This document shows positions 48,473 through 60,565 of a DNA stretch of 64,000 nucleotides, one piece after another (position 1 is the first letter of the stretch; every line of letters starts with the position of its first letter). A program made the translations under genes and the position numbers. The notes under the pieces were generated by a model. The model was given only the letters and a program-made list of their open reading frames with translations. It searched no databases and was not told the origin of the DNA. The DNA comes from Selaginella tamariscina. Its lineage: Eukaryota; Streptophyta; Lycopodiopsida; Selaginellales; Selaginellaceae. The DNA is taken from assembly GCA_003024785.1 (NCBI GenBank), contig PUQB01000598.1:62001-126000 (forward strand), read 5' to 3'.

Positions 48473-51400
48473 ATGGAAATCCATCAAGTTCCACACTCAA
48501 CCAAGTGTGGAGCTGCTGTCAAATCTCCTTCTTCTTCTTCTTCGTCTCCAGGTACGTCCTTCTTTGACTTGACACACACTACTAACTGTTCCATCGTTTC
48601 CATAGGCTCGAGCAAGGGGAAGCTGCATATACTAAGGTAAGATTCCTCACACAGCCTAATATTATATCTTACTAAACAATGAAGAAGACACATTGTTTCT
48701 TGTGTTCTAATCCACTGATGGTACGACTTCCATGTTTTAAGAGAGTCGGAGACGAACAAAGACTTCCAGAGCAGCCAATTTCGCCCGAGCGAGCACCAAG
48801 GCCTTTCTTGAAGACGAGCTTTGGCCAACGTTTAAGTGCACAATGCGGTTCAGTCTTCGCGGACAGCAGCAATAACAAGTCGTGTAAAGTCTTAACTTAG
48901 AACACTTTGAACTTCGCCCTTTTTAACGTAGAAAACTTACAGATATTCAAGGGGCTGGATGCACACGCAGCAGTCGAAATGATGCAAACCCAGAAACAGG
49001 GGAGAACCTGAAACTAACAGGCAGTGCAAGTGGTAGAGGTAGCTCGGGACTGTCCGAGGTTGATGTAAAAGGAATGGTAAATCTTGCTGAAGTTCCCACA
49101 TTTCGGCCTGCACCAAACACCAGTCAGTCCCCAATGAAGTTGTGGGGATTTCCACCTGGTGCAATTCCCAGACAACGAGCTATAGCCATGGTTGGAAGAG
49201 TTAGCTTCGGTCATCAAGTTGAGACTTCAAAACGAGGTGAACAACCTAGCAATGTATATATGATAACATTGTTATATATTCGTTGTGTGCCTCTTCAGAT
49301 GGATCTCCTTTGGGGAATGAACAGAGAGCCGTGTCTAGAAGTCAACAGGTTCCCAAGCCGGAGAGTGAGGAAGCCACGTTGGAGCTGCTTGAGGCCAGTG
49401 AAAGAAAGAACTCGAACAAGAGTCTGAGCGTGGAAGTCAAACATGAAGCTCCTCAAGTGAAAACGGCTGAGGAGCACATAAACGTCCAGCCACCTCTTTC
49501 AACAGCTGCCGAGTCGGAGGCTGAATTTGGCGGCAACAACAACCACAGCGGGAGGCGATCTTTGTCTTTCAAGAACGACTGCGGTTTCCTGAATCTCCTT
49601 CCATCCAAGCGTAAGCTCTCACTTGAAGAGAACGAAGCCTCTCCCTCACGGAAGCCTGGCTACGTTCTCTCATCCTCTGGGGACAGAAACGCCTGCTCTT
49701 TGGTGGAGAGTGAGAATGCTGCTGTACCAAGGCTGAGCTCCAACAGCAGCTCGGGAAACATGATGAGCCGGAAGAGCCTGCTGGTTCACCTCTCTGATAA
49801 ACCCAAGCTAGATGCGCTTCACAAGGACAGAAGGGTGGGCTGTGAACAGTTTAACAAACCTGTTGTTGGGTCGTTCATGAAGTGGATGATAGTCGTTGGG
49901 AAAGGCTTGGCAAAGAAGAGGTGCTTTGGATCAGATCCCGTTGGAGTTGACAAGACAGGCGCAACATTTTCTTCTCCAAGGAGCATGGACTGCACGGAAG
50001 ATAACGTTGTGGTGAAAAACTCGGGCGGGTTAGAGTTGCATAAGGGTCAAGCTCCCCTCCATGGCGATGACATGCACACATCAGGTGACGAGCAAGCTGA
50101 CACTCCGAGGAGGGAGCAAGTGCAACTTAAACATGAGGTCGGCACTCTCCATCACGAGAAAGTCCACATTCATTCTCCACATGAGCATGAGCAAGTTCAC
50201 GTTCAACTTGAATGTGAAGTTGACACCTTGGGTCGTCAGCAGGAAAACCCTCTTCCAAGAGCAGATCAAGTGGAGGAAGAGCACCAGGGCGAATCGAACG
50301 AAGTGGGCAACAGTACACAGAATGCGACAGAGGGCACAACACGGTCCCCAAGAGCAACAAAAGGACACAAGGACAACAACGACAACCGTGAATCCTCACA
50401 CGCAACAACAGCACCAAGAGGAAGACGGAGATCGGAAACAAGAACAGGAGGTGAAATCCGGTGAGGCTTCGGCTTCGTTTGGTATGTGGCAAGCATCATC
50501 CTGTCTCCTAGGCCAGCAGCATATTTCAGACAAACTGTACAGATCGGCCAACAAGCACATAGTAACGGATGGATCTGGATCCGAAGGAATGGCGGAGTTC
50601 GTGGCGAGCATGGCGACTGTAAAGAGTTGGGTTGACAGCACGGTCAAGTGTAGGCGAGCAGGAAGCTCCGGCAGCAAGCCGTGCAGCTTTTGTGGATTGA
50701 CAGGTCACTCGGTTGTAGATTGTTCCGAGACTCTTGAATGCGAGCTTAAGGAGCTGGAGAGACGGGCTGCAATGCTTGAGGAGATGAATAGCGACTTGCC
50801 ATGCCTCAGGTGCCTTGGGATGGGACACTTGGGTGCACATTGCAGATTCTCTGTGACAGAGGCAGCAACGAGAGCCAGAGAGAACAGCGAGATAAGGAAT
50901 TGGTCCAGGCTCGCAAGACGGAACGGCGAGAGTTTCATTGAGGCAGCGCTTGTTAAGAGGCAGAGCCCGTCTCGCAAGAAGCTTGAGGAGAGCCCGATGC
51001 ACAGGAGAAACGCCGAGGAGAGCCCCAAGGACGTGATGCACAGGAGAAATGCTGGTGCATTGCACAAGGACAAGGCTGGCAGTTTAAAGAAGAAAGCCAA
51101 TCCCCAGCAAAGCGATGCCTTGCCGGCTGTTCCCAAGGGAATGCTACCTGCCGTGGAGTCCGTGAGGCTGTCTCGCTCTGAACTCTGGAGGTAACGGACT
51201 CACATATATGATATTTTTAAATTCGTGTTTTGAACTTGTCTAGATGGGCTGAATCTCCGGATTTTAATGCACATGTGAGGGGTTTCTTTCTGAGGTTGAG
51301 ATTTGGAACATGGGAAAAGGACCTGGGTGGCACGGGCTATCGAATGGCTCGAATAAGAGGTACTGTCTACGCCTGTGTGTGTGTGAGATTATTCAATGGG

Positions 51401-51658
51401 ATCTTGATTAAAATCCAGGAGCAATCCGGAAGCCAGGTCCAGACGAGAAGAACATGTCCGTCTCCGTGGACCTTGGTGACATGGACTGCACAGTCGATAG
51501 CCAATATGTGTCCAACCATTCTTTTACAGAGGTTAGTAAATGTCCATACATTTAGGTGACAATACTTACGCTATGGACAGGCAGAGCTGGTGGAATGGTG
51601 GAGAGGACGATGGAAAGCTGGAAAGCGGCTAATTAGCGAAGGCCGAGTTGCAGACTAA
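48473..51658 (+). CDS. Zinc-knuckle (CCHC x2) protein with Plus3-like C-terminal domain
   Basis: The first exon is probably 48473-48551 (MEIHQVPHSTKCG, then a Ser/Pro run). The next exons (48550-49050) are uncertain. The coding part is clear from about 48960-49240 (EVDVKGMVNLAEVPTFRPAP, LWGFPPGAIPRQRA) and in the large exon about 49300-51190. This exon encodes a long charged region (His/Glu-rich around 50060-50300), then two CCHC knuckles: CSFCGLTGHSVVDC and CLRCLGMGHLGAHC. A frame change occurs between about 50390 and 50460. Last exons: about 51244-51360, 51420-51531 and 51582-51658. Their text (SRSELWRWAESPDF, RGFFLRLRFG, YRMARIRG, VSNHSFTEAELVEWW) resembles the Plus3 domain of Rtf1-type transcription elongation proteins. 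Likely nuclear, nucleic-acid binding. The family name is unknown to me. Confidence 0.6.
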
Positions 51659-51860
51659 GCTGGCACAACGGCAAGGCTGGTAGAGAGTTTTCTTTAAACT
51701 TTTTTTGATCTTTTCTTTTTTTTTTCTTTTCATGTATATAGCAGCCACATTTGTATGTTTGTATGAACGAAATTTTGTATTTTCTTGATTAATGTAGACT
51801 AGTTTAAAATATGTCTGACAAATTTTACTGAATGCATATTCAGGTCAATTTAAACACACC

Positions 51861-52802
51861 TTATGATGATTCTTCAACTGCAGCCTGAGTAATACCGTGC
51901 TTGACAAGCAACTTGTTCAGATTGGCAGCCCCACAAACCTCGTACTTCACGTCCCCGTTTGGTCCAACGTACAATTCCGCCAGCTCTAGCTTCTCCGCTG
52001 ACAAACTCGTAGAGTCCATCGTCTTGCTAAGCACCTGAACTCAACGTATTAAAACATGACCCCCCACCCCTCTCTCAAACACAAACCTTCAGAGCCAGTT
52101 GAACAGCCTCTTCCCTAGTTATCTCATCCTTGTAATCCTGCTTAAGCATCGACTGTGCTGCCTGCATGGTTGGGACTCAGGCTATGTTTGCATACATACA
52201 TACATAGCCATGTAGATATAAAGTATAGAGGTGCATACCTGATTGTTAGCACCAATAGCACCCGCTTTCCACCCCCCGTAGTTGCCACTGGGGTCACTCA
52301 TGTAGAGCTGGAATCCGTAGTTCTTATCGTACCCAGCAAAGATGAAAGAGACACCGAACGGTCGAAGCCCCACCAAACTGCGTGTAGCCTTGCTTTGTAT
52401 CGCACAGAGATTGAACGAGCTGCTCTACCGGCATTGGCTCCTGGTAAGCTAGCGTATATCTGTTTTAATTCAATGACATTAACAAGCCCTGATGGATGGA
52501 TTGCTGAGAACGCACCTCTGAGCTTGGACACGGGCCTTGTTGATGAGGATATTAGCATCTGCCATGATTCCAGCAACTGCTGCGGCTACATGATCGTCGA
52601 TTTTGTACATTTTCTCGGTGGATTTGGAGGCGGCGAGGAGCTTGGAGGTCACTCTCTTCTCAGCTGCAAGAACGACTCCATCTTTGGCCAAGACGCCAAT
52701 TGCTGCGCCGGCATTGCTGATTGCTTCCATGGCATACTCTACCTGGTACAGACGCCCTTCTGGCGAGAAGATCGTTGTCCGACTGTCATACCGCCTCGAC
52801 AT
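51861..52802 (-). CDS. PAC1: 20S proteasome subunit alpha-4 type (PAC)
   Basis: Alpha-ring subunit of the 20S proteasome core. Four exons: 52516-52802, 52239-52459, 52087-52161, 51861-52034. The N-terminus [20 protein letters not shown] followed by [12 protein letters not shown] is the proteasome alpha signature. Further text: [77 protein letters not shown] and [16 protein letters not shown] at the end. One G too many in the run at about 52383 shifts the frame inside the QFGG segment; the correct text resumes right after ([13 protein letters not shown]). Length (about 250 aa) fits. Two telo-box-like motifs lie 20-50 nt upstream of the ATG. Confidence 0.94.
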
Positions 52803-52823
52803 CGCGCAGATCTGCTCCTCAAG

Positions 52824-52850
52824 AACCCTAACCTAGACTCAAAACCCTAA
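52824..52850 (-). promoter_or_regulatory. Telo-box motifs upstream of the proteasome gene
   Basis: AACCCTAA at 52824-52831 and AAACCCTAA at 52842-52850, within 50 nt of the proteasome alpha-4 start codon. Such motifs are common in leaders of plant translation and housekeeping genes. Confidence 0.5.
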
Positions 52851-52922
52851 TGTTACTTGTTTAATTTGATTTATTTAACCGCATAAACTAGAAGATTATT
52901 CTCTTTATTATCATCGGAGGCT

Positions 52923-54771
52923 CTACGCAAGCATATCCGGGCCAAGTCTCACTGAATTGACGTAGTTCACCGGGCTGTGAGCAGCCATGCCCGGAAACTT
53001 GAGCCCAACTATACGCAGCACGGTTGCAGCGGTAAACTCCCTGTAACCCTCACCATACATGTAATGCAACACAAAGCTCTGAACAAGTTCGAACACCGCC
53101 ACGCCATGATTCCAAATGAAATATAAGGGTGAAAAGTAGTTCTTGTTCGGCTCTTCCCCCACTATCTGCATTTATATATGCAAACTATATCAACATGCTC
53201 TCAAATATCTACTGTGCGTGCCTTTTCTTTGTAGAAGCTGTTGTACAGGATGCAAGGCTCAGTGTGCCTGAACTGGAACAGGATATTATCAAAAGGAATC
53301 CTCGCAACAAGGTCGGAACTGTACACAACCCTGAAGAACCGGATTTGTGACCCATTCAGCTTCCTGGACATAGTTGCCGCAAACTGTCTGTCCCCAACCC
53401 GGTTGTCCAAACGTGTATAGAGCTGCCAACTTGTCTGTCACCAAACCCTCGTCGTTGTGAAAAAGCATGGCGGTAAACACTGCTGCTAATGCACCTGTCA
53501 ACCTAACCAATGTAAGTTAGTACACAAAAGTACAAATTATAGCAAACCTCCAAGGCTATGTCCTGTCACGTAAACTCTGGCATTCTTGTGCTGTTTTAAC
53601 AACTGTTTAACTGTTTCACAAGCTGTATCGTAAGCTAAGACCTGCTTATTTGCATCGGTGTCCGGACTTTCAACCAGCCCAGAAGTTGGTCGTGTTTTCT
53701 TGCCGGTTTTCTTAAACTCGGACATGTTGAGTCTCAAGCGAGCAAAAGACTCCATGTCGTGACGATCCACCAAACTCAGTGCTTCCATGAAACCCACATG
53801 AACACGTCCTATTCCAGGTAGCTCATACCATGAAAAATCAAAGTCCGTGCTCCAGTCATATGCATTGAATGGCATGGTTCCCCGGAAAGTCACGACTATT
53901 GCTTGTGCATCTTGTGCTCTATCTATGAATATGAGAACTTGTGTTGGATTTGTTGGCTCAGATCCTGCAGGACAAAATGTAATCATATGTGTGTGTGTGA
54001 GAGAGAGAGAGAGCCATTATGTACAATAATATACATCGCGTAACGTAACAGCGAGTTGAATACTTACTGTTGATGCCCTTGTATATCCCCACAAGATGCA
54101 TCTGAAGAACAAGAAAGAGAATAAGATAGTGACACATATCTACAATGATTACCTTCCATTGGGTGGAAATAACTTTGTTTATGACCTTCTCGTTCTCATA
54201 AGCAACCTTGGAAGCCATGATGCTGATATCAGCCATGAGCTTAGAAGCCGGAGGTTGATTAGCAAAGTGAAAACTGGGATCCTTCTCCTCCAGCTGCTGT
54301 ATCAGCAAGTCCGTTCTTGGATCCAGAAACCCGATTACACTCAAGTAAGCATCAGAATGCTCATCTGGGACTTCAATCCCTGGTGTAGAAATTCATGTAA
54401 ACTTACATAATAAAACACACGCGCACATAACCTTTGCCGGAGATAATTCTTGAGATTATACCAAGGAGACCACCATTAACATGCAAAGTGTTCATGAAAA
54501 CTTCGATGAATTCTCCGAGTCCCCCCAACATATGCGCAATAAGATGGAGAAGCTTCAATATTAGCATTGCAAACTTGCCTTGCCAGCTATTCTCCAGCAT
54601 ACCATCTGCGCCGCCTTTGGACACATGGACGCCCGGTGCTTGTTTAGAACGCAGGAAAGACACGAACAGCTCTCTAAATCCACACTCCCTCAATCTAAAT
54701 ATGAAGTATGTATACTCGTCGTCGGAATCCAACATTGCTTTTCTTGATGTATTCTCTTGGTGGGAATCCAT
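52923..54771 (-). CDS. Class 3 triacylglycerol lipase, OBL1-like (oil-body lipase)
   Basis: Alpha/beta-hydrolase of the lipase-3 family; OBL1-type enzymes act on lipid droplets. Six exons: 54432-54771, 54153-54379, 54068-54101, 53548-53965, about 53213-53494, and 52923-53165. The N-terminal part has a long amphipathic, membrane-associating region (FAMLILKLLHLIAHMLGG), typical for OBL proteins. The lipase core has VVTFRGTMPFNAYDWSTDFD, GRVHVGFMEAL and the nucleophile elbow GHSLGG with the catalytic Ser. It continues with LAALYTFGQP, VYSSDLVARIP (probable catalytic Asp region), and the C-terminal part NYFSPLYFIWNHG to RLGPDMLA. The frame is broken near 53398, after FGQP. The donor of intron 5 is uncertain (GTAGAT, or an upstream GC). 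No signal peptide. Confidence 0.85.
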
Positions 54772-57700
54772 TGCTTTTCTTGAATCCGTTGCTTACGGAG
54801 AGGGATTGCGTTAACCATAGACAGTTACATTACAAGAAAAAGAAAGGCACATTAACCCAGGACACATACTTAGAACTTACTCTCACCGTAATCATGCTCT
54901 TGGATCAACTAACTGAACAACATTCTTTCTTGCAAAACTAATTTATCAAATAAAAACAAAAGACGGCCATGTTTCAGGCTCGCGGACAAAGCTAGAGCAT
55001 TGCTTAATAACGGGTGCGGCGTTCTTCAAGAAACAAACAAACATATAATCTGTTATGAATATTCATCTATTTTTAGAACTATGTGACTCTTTTGTTGTTT
55101 CAATTTTCAAATAGAGCATTATGATGTACACAGACGTAACTTTCTACAGGGTTTGATCATTTTCTGGCAAGCCTGGTGCTGTTATATGTTTTGTTTCAAA
55201 TCCGTGAGGTGATGTGAGTTAGTGATTTGACAAGGTGAGTCAGCCAATGTCAAATTTAATAACACTAGCGAAACTCAACCTGAAACATCATATCCTTCGT
55301 CACGAACTTAACGATTAGTGCAGAACATGGATAAGTTTGTAGCGAACCCATATTAAATTTGCAACAAACCAACGATGAGTTTGTAAGGTACACACACTGC
55401 GTTAACTGCAAAACACATCATTTAGGAGATTGCATTGGAACATTTGCCGAACTTCATTGAAGAATTTGTAGGCGTGGAGCCTACAAATATTCTGAATGAA
55501 TATTTAGAACCCATACACTTTCAGGATTGATTCAAAGTCTTCCCAATGAGAATGAATGCACAAAAATGTCAATGCAAATTAATGCCAACACATATCTTAA
55601 ACGGATGGCTTACACACGTACATACTTCAAAAGTTTTAGAAGGAATAGAAGAGGCGCGCTTTAATATTTAGTGACAGATAGATTCACTCGATAAATATTA
55701 TAACCACCTTCACACAAACAATGAGACATTTAATATAGGAATTCTTTTGAATATTTTGTATTTAAAGAAAAAATGAAAAGATTAAGTGTCAGGAATTTCA
55801 TTTAATTGTAATAATAATTACATTTTTATTATTTTCAATCATAAAATATATACATTTCTTACAGCTTTGTTAATTATGAAAATTTTAATATTCCTAGGCA
55901 TCTATCTATATCAAATTAAACAAATGCCTAAACAAAACATAATCTCGTACTTGAAAAGAATTGGCATGCATCGTACATATTAAATCCATTTTTAACTCTC
56001 TTCTTTGTGTCACTTCTTTTGCAATTAGAACCATGTACCTTTTACCTCACTATTCCTTACGATGACTTCAAGTGCATCAATAAACAACCTATTTAAGGTT
56101 GATTATACGACATGTCTAAAGTAACAAAGATGATCATTAACTTTTGAAGATTTTTATAACAATCAAAGCATGATTTAGGCTTTTGGTTCTTTTGTCCAAC
56201 GAAGTGTGGAGTTTACACTTTCACCTTCTTGCTGACTTTTGCATCATTTACACTCATTAACATGGTTTTAATTTTTTTCTACATGTTTTAGGTTAGAAAG
56301 GGTGTTATAATGTTGTATGCATAATAGATCTTGTAACTCTTGAATAATAGTCTCTTAATAATTCACCACATGTTTATATAGTTTCAACTAACTAATTACC
56401 TTATTAGGATTCTTTAGCATTGACCATATACTTTTTAATACCATTAATAATGAGTTTATGTTATTTGAATTGGGCACTTAATATAATAGAATTTGGTTAC
56501 CCTTTTAAGAAAAGTCGTTTTATATTGTTTTCACTTTTAAAGAGCATTAAACCCTTTTTGGGTACTCTAGTTTTTATGGCCACAACTTGTACTACATGAT
56601 AAGTATATCATCTCTTTTGTAGAAGAAGAATTGTAATGATACAAAATGATCAATTAGGAAATCGCTTCCTTCTTTGATATATCACTTAAAAAACTCTTTA
56701 AATTTTGGCACTTCAATCATAAGGACAACATACCTTTTTTTTTAAAATGCAATTTTTGAAAAGCTTCATCGTATATGATAAGGTAAGTGGACTTAGCCAT
56801 TTTATCGAGTTAGGGACCTTACTGAATAATGTATTAATATCCTTATGATTGGCAATGGTCAACCATAAGAAAAATATGAGTGATTGTCTTAAACATGCCT
56901 TTAGTAACAAGCATTTACAAGTATGCTAGCACGAATCTAAAAGAGGCAAATAAGTATGAAATTAAAAATGATTATATCAAACATGTCTTTAGAGACAAAA
57001 CGTTGACAAGTATGCTAGCACATATTTAAAAAAAACAAGTAAGTACAAGCATGAGAAAACTTTCATCAAAATGATTTACTTAAATTTGTTCTTGTCCGCA
57101 CAATTATCCATTTATAAAAGTAAATGATGGGGCAACTTACATTGTTTGAGCTAGATCCCTCATTTGAATCAAAATACTAGCCAAAACCATTTATTTGTTG
57201 TGTAGGATGTAGTAATGCCTCTCATATTCTCAAGTAGCCTCAAGTGCAAACGTGTTCATGAGAGCATTGTATAATAGTTGGAGGTGTTGTCTCTTCACTT
57301 TGAGATCACCCATATATGACATATCTTTGCGTGGGTTTCAAAGTTTCTAAACACATGATTAGCAACCCAATAGTAAAGTTATAGTTACTAAATTAATGAG
57401 AAGGGAAAAGTGTTTGTATGATTCATAATTGTATTCATGTGTCAACACTCTTGTCAGTGATAAGAGAAGTTTAAGGACATTTTAAAGGCATTTTAGTGTT
57501 ATAATTAGTTTGAGAATACTTGTCTTTGAGTGGTCCATTTTTTCATGGATTAAGCAAAGGTATTTTGATGATCGTGACATGGAAAGTATGTGATGTGCGT
57601 AATATAGGAATGTCAAGTTTATTGAACAATCATGTGGTTTTTCATATTCTTTTGAATGGTAACGATCTTCACCAATGTTTTTGCACAAGACTCTATAGCT

Positions 57701-57813
57701 TTAAGTGACATGCAAAATCACACTTGGAAAAGTTGTAGTGCTTTGAAATTGCCACATCCTTGAATTGATTGTTCCAAATGTTATTGAAGGTAGTGATGCA
57801 AATTGTTTGAAAT
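54772..57813. other. AT-rich region with no recognisable gene
   Basis: After the lipase start the base composition falls to strongly AT-rich. ORFs are short (the largest about 65-68 codons, for example 55786-55983, 56713-56910 and 57482-57688) and lack motifs. No LTR, tRNA or transposase signal was found by eye. This is probably old, decayed transposon DNA. Confidence 0.55.
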
Positions 57814-58731
57814 TGTCAGAGTTTTTACCTAGTGCCACGAAGGTGACTTCCAGGTGCCAATCCTAGAATCCCCTCTTTGGAAACCCCATGAAGTTTGGTA
57901 AAGTAACCCATATTAGGAGCCCAACCCTTAGGAACTTAAGCCCCCAACTAACAAAGTCCATGAATGAGGCTCACCTTGTGAATTAGGATGCACGGACTAA
58001 CTAGGTTATAAGTATCGTTCCTAGCTTGGCGTGGTTGAGGTGGCCGAAGTAAGGCCTCAATCACTCGAAACATGAACTTGGGCAATGCCTTTCAGCTTAT
58101 GAACAAGTTTTCGGACTAAGGAATTTGACTAACTCCTTGGAAATACATACCCAATCATAAAGGCAAGCTCCAACCATAAGGATAGTTTAACCCAAAGGTG
58201 GGACATACCCCTGTCATGTGCAAGTTAAGGCGGCACAACAGAGGGTTGTGTCTTGACGACACAAACTTAATTTGCACTAGTAAGAGGTTGACATATTCTA
58301 CTTTATTTATGTGACGGAGCCCCCCCTCTGTTTTCCTAAATGAGTAAGTGGGTTGGCACGGAAATGCTAGTCCTTAATGAAAAGAGATGCCTAACCTAAA
58401 CCCTAAACCTAACCCCATTAGGGCGTGGGGTTAGGGCAACCCTAGGGTTAGGTCAACCCTAAGGGTGTCCCTAACCCTTTTGACAAGCTTTACCTTTATA
58501 AAAAACCTACTTTGGAGCATCAAATTGGGGGAGAGTTTTTTAGAAGGTAGGTACTACCTTCACTTACAGTTTCTCGAGGTATCTAGTGACAGCTGGTTGG
58601 ACTACCCTTAAACACCTAAGTGCACTAAATGGGGCTTTTTTCTCACTACATCTAGGGTTCATCACACAACTCGATGGATAACAACAGTTAAACCCTAAAG
58701 TAAAGGGTCAGTTATAGTAAAAACTATGACA
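57814..58731 (-). repeat. Solo LTR of the Gypsy element family (copy A)
   Basis: This 918-bp block matches the 3' LTR at 60566-61545 along its length, with many substitutions. It begins TGTCAGAGTTTTTAC and ends GTAAAAACTATGACA, inverted ends that match at 14 of 15 positions. The flanking five bases are GAAAT on the left and GAAAC on the right, close to a 5-bp target duplication. No polypurine tract or coding sequence adjoins it, so it fits a solo LTR made by LTR-LTR recombination. Orientation is given to match copy B. Confidence 0.8.
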
Positions 58732-59164
58732 GAAACCCCATTAAATTGAGACACTTGTTCACACATCTTTAATTGAGTGTAGATTAATGGTAGAACCTTC
58801 AGATTTTCCATAATGCATGCATTTATGGTATGGCATTTGTGAGGTTATCTACATTTGCCTTTACAAAAATTTTTAGTATCTCTATGGTTGTTACAATGTG
58901 AGAACGGGTCTTCACTAGGCTAGTGTTTCCATGGATTGGTGCATGCAATGTCTAGCCACTCATCCCTGCAATGGTAAAATGTGGTCTTAGGAATGCCATA
59001 GATCTTGTATAAAGCCTTAAAGCAATTGCCACCTTGTTGAATATCATCAACATGTGCCGATGACTCGTGTCGATGACCACCCAATCAATGTACCCAGTTA
59101 GCACAGCATATACAAACTTGTGTCTTTATTTTTGGGTGAGCTTGTCGTAGTCATGCTAGGTTTG
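58732..59164. other. Spacer between LTR copies, nothing recognised
   Basis: Non-coding DNA without ORFs of note and without evident similarity to the LTR on either strand. It separates the solo LTR from the inverted fragment. Confidence 0.45.
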
Positions 59165-59715
59165 ACAGGTTAGGGTTTAGGGGTCGATGGATAACTCACC
59201 AAGTATGTTCCCTTTGGGAATGAGATTTCAGTGCTAGCCCACTTATGTAAACAGGAAAACAAGGGGGGGGGGGCCTCTATCACATAAATAAGGTAGTATA
59301 TAGGAGTGAGGGTTCCGGGTTCATGACTGAGCTCGTTACTCTTCTCCCGGTGCAAGCTCTAGCTTGTGTCGTCAAGGCACAACCCTCTTTGTGCCGCCTT
59401 AACTTCCAGATGCCAGGGGTACGTCCCACCTTCGGGGTAGCTTACCCTTAACGTTGGCGAATCCATGCCTGAGAGGTCTTGTCGAAATGCACGTTTCAAG
59501 AGGCAGAGGTTGAGGCTTGTCTCCAGCCTCCTCCTTCACGTCAAATTAGGTGTAGCACTCACGGCTAAGCAAGGCATATCCATGTCCTCATCCAATTGTG
59601 GGTGGGATCTTGTTTAACAGGTTCACATTACCTGGTTCATGAGGGTTCATTGAGGGGTTCTAGAGTTGGCATTTAGGAGCCACGTTTGTGGTACTTGGTG
59701 CAACTCTTGAATCTA
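59165..59715 (+). repeat. Inverted partial LTR copy
   Basis: The reverse complement of this stretch matches the left 60 percent of LTR copies A and B. Shared text (after inversion) includes the telomere-like block, GGAAAACA next to a long G run, CACATAAATAA, the GTCGTCAAG and GTGCCGCCTTAA segments. It ends with the counterpart of the LTR start (ACCAAGTACCACA on inversion). One LTR end is missing, so it is a truncated copy in the opposite orientation. It is more diverged than A is from B. Confidence 0.65.
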
Positions 59716-60370
59716 AGGGCTATGGCATGATAGCCCACATCATGGAAGGCAGTGTCACATAGAAATGTGACATTGTCACATGATACAACGCATGAGGCAT
59801 GCCCTTTGGGGTTGTGTCATGGGTTTGTCGCCAAGGGGTTGGATACTCTAGCCAATAGGAATGCTTGTGCTTGCACTAGGGTGCTAAGTCTTGGGCATCC
59901 GCTCAAGGGAGGTTAGGTCTCGTAACTAGGTGTGCTTTGGCACACTTGGCTAGGGGAGTGTTCTCTTTGGAATCAAGGGGTTGAACAACCTAAGCTCATT
60001 AGCAGAAGCCCTTTCGTAAGGCACTCGCAATGTCATGTACTTAGGGTTATCCAAACCTAGCCTTAAGGAGTTTGCTTAGCAAAAACTCGTGTCTGCCTAC
60101 GGCGCCACACTCGTGTCCTCACTAAGTACTAGCCCTAGGTCTAAGGTATGACTTGGCCACTCAAACCCTTAGGGGTTAGTCGTGGTTCAGGGTACCTCTT
60201 GTCGCCCTAAAGGGGTTGTACTCCCGAATGAGGGTGATTCCTCAAGGGGTAAGTGACGATGCCTTGACTCTGTCATGAGGGTATGTGTGAGACACATCTC
60301 CTTTGTGGGGTTAGGGCATGAGCCTGTCTAGGTCTACTGGGACAGGATCCTAAAGTCTAATCGGGTTACC
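59716..60370. other. GC-richer non-coding spacer with TAGGG-rich words
   Basis: No ORFs and no gene signal. The sequence is rich in CTAGGG, TTAGGG and AGGGGTT words and leads into the 70-bp tandem repeat. It could be internal, non-coding DNA of a related element. Confidence 0.4.
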
Positions 60371-60510
60371 CTCTAAGGTTCAAGGGATGGTCATTCTAGG
60401 GGACTTAGGGTAGGATTCTAAGTCTTTTGCCTAATTGGGCCTCTAGGGTTCAGGGGATGGTCATTCTAGGGGACTTAGGGTAGGACTCTAAGTCTTTTGC
60501 CTAATTGGGC
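60371..60510 (+). repeat. Two-copy 70-bp tandem repeat
   Basis: Units at 60371-60440 and 60441-60510 are 70 bp each and differ at only a few positions. Each has GGGATGGTCATTCTAGGGGA in the middle and ends TTGCCTAATTGGGC. A degraded partial unit seems to precede them (from about 60340). Confidence 0.85.
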
Positions 60511-60565
60511 CCAAGAGTCAGACTCTTAGGGTTATTTTAGAAGACTTTGCTCACACAGGGTGATG

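Noticed and set aside
53166..53220. A third GC-AG intron in the OBL1-like lipase (GCACGC donor)
   Set aside because: A GTAGAT donor a few bases on keeps the frame equally well, so GC use cannot be supported.
58700..60565. Copies A and B as the two LTRs of one short element
   Set aside because: The polypurine tract next to B points to pol on its right side, A has its own flanking duplication, and no element coding lies between them.
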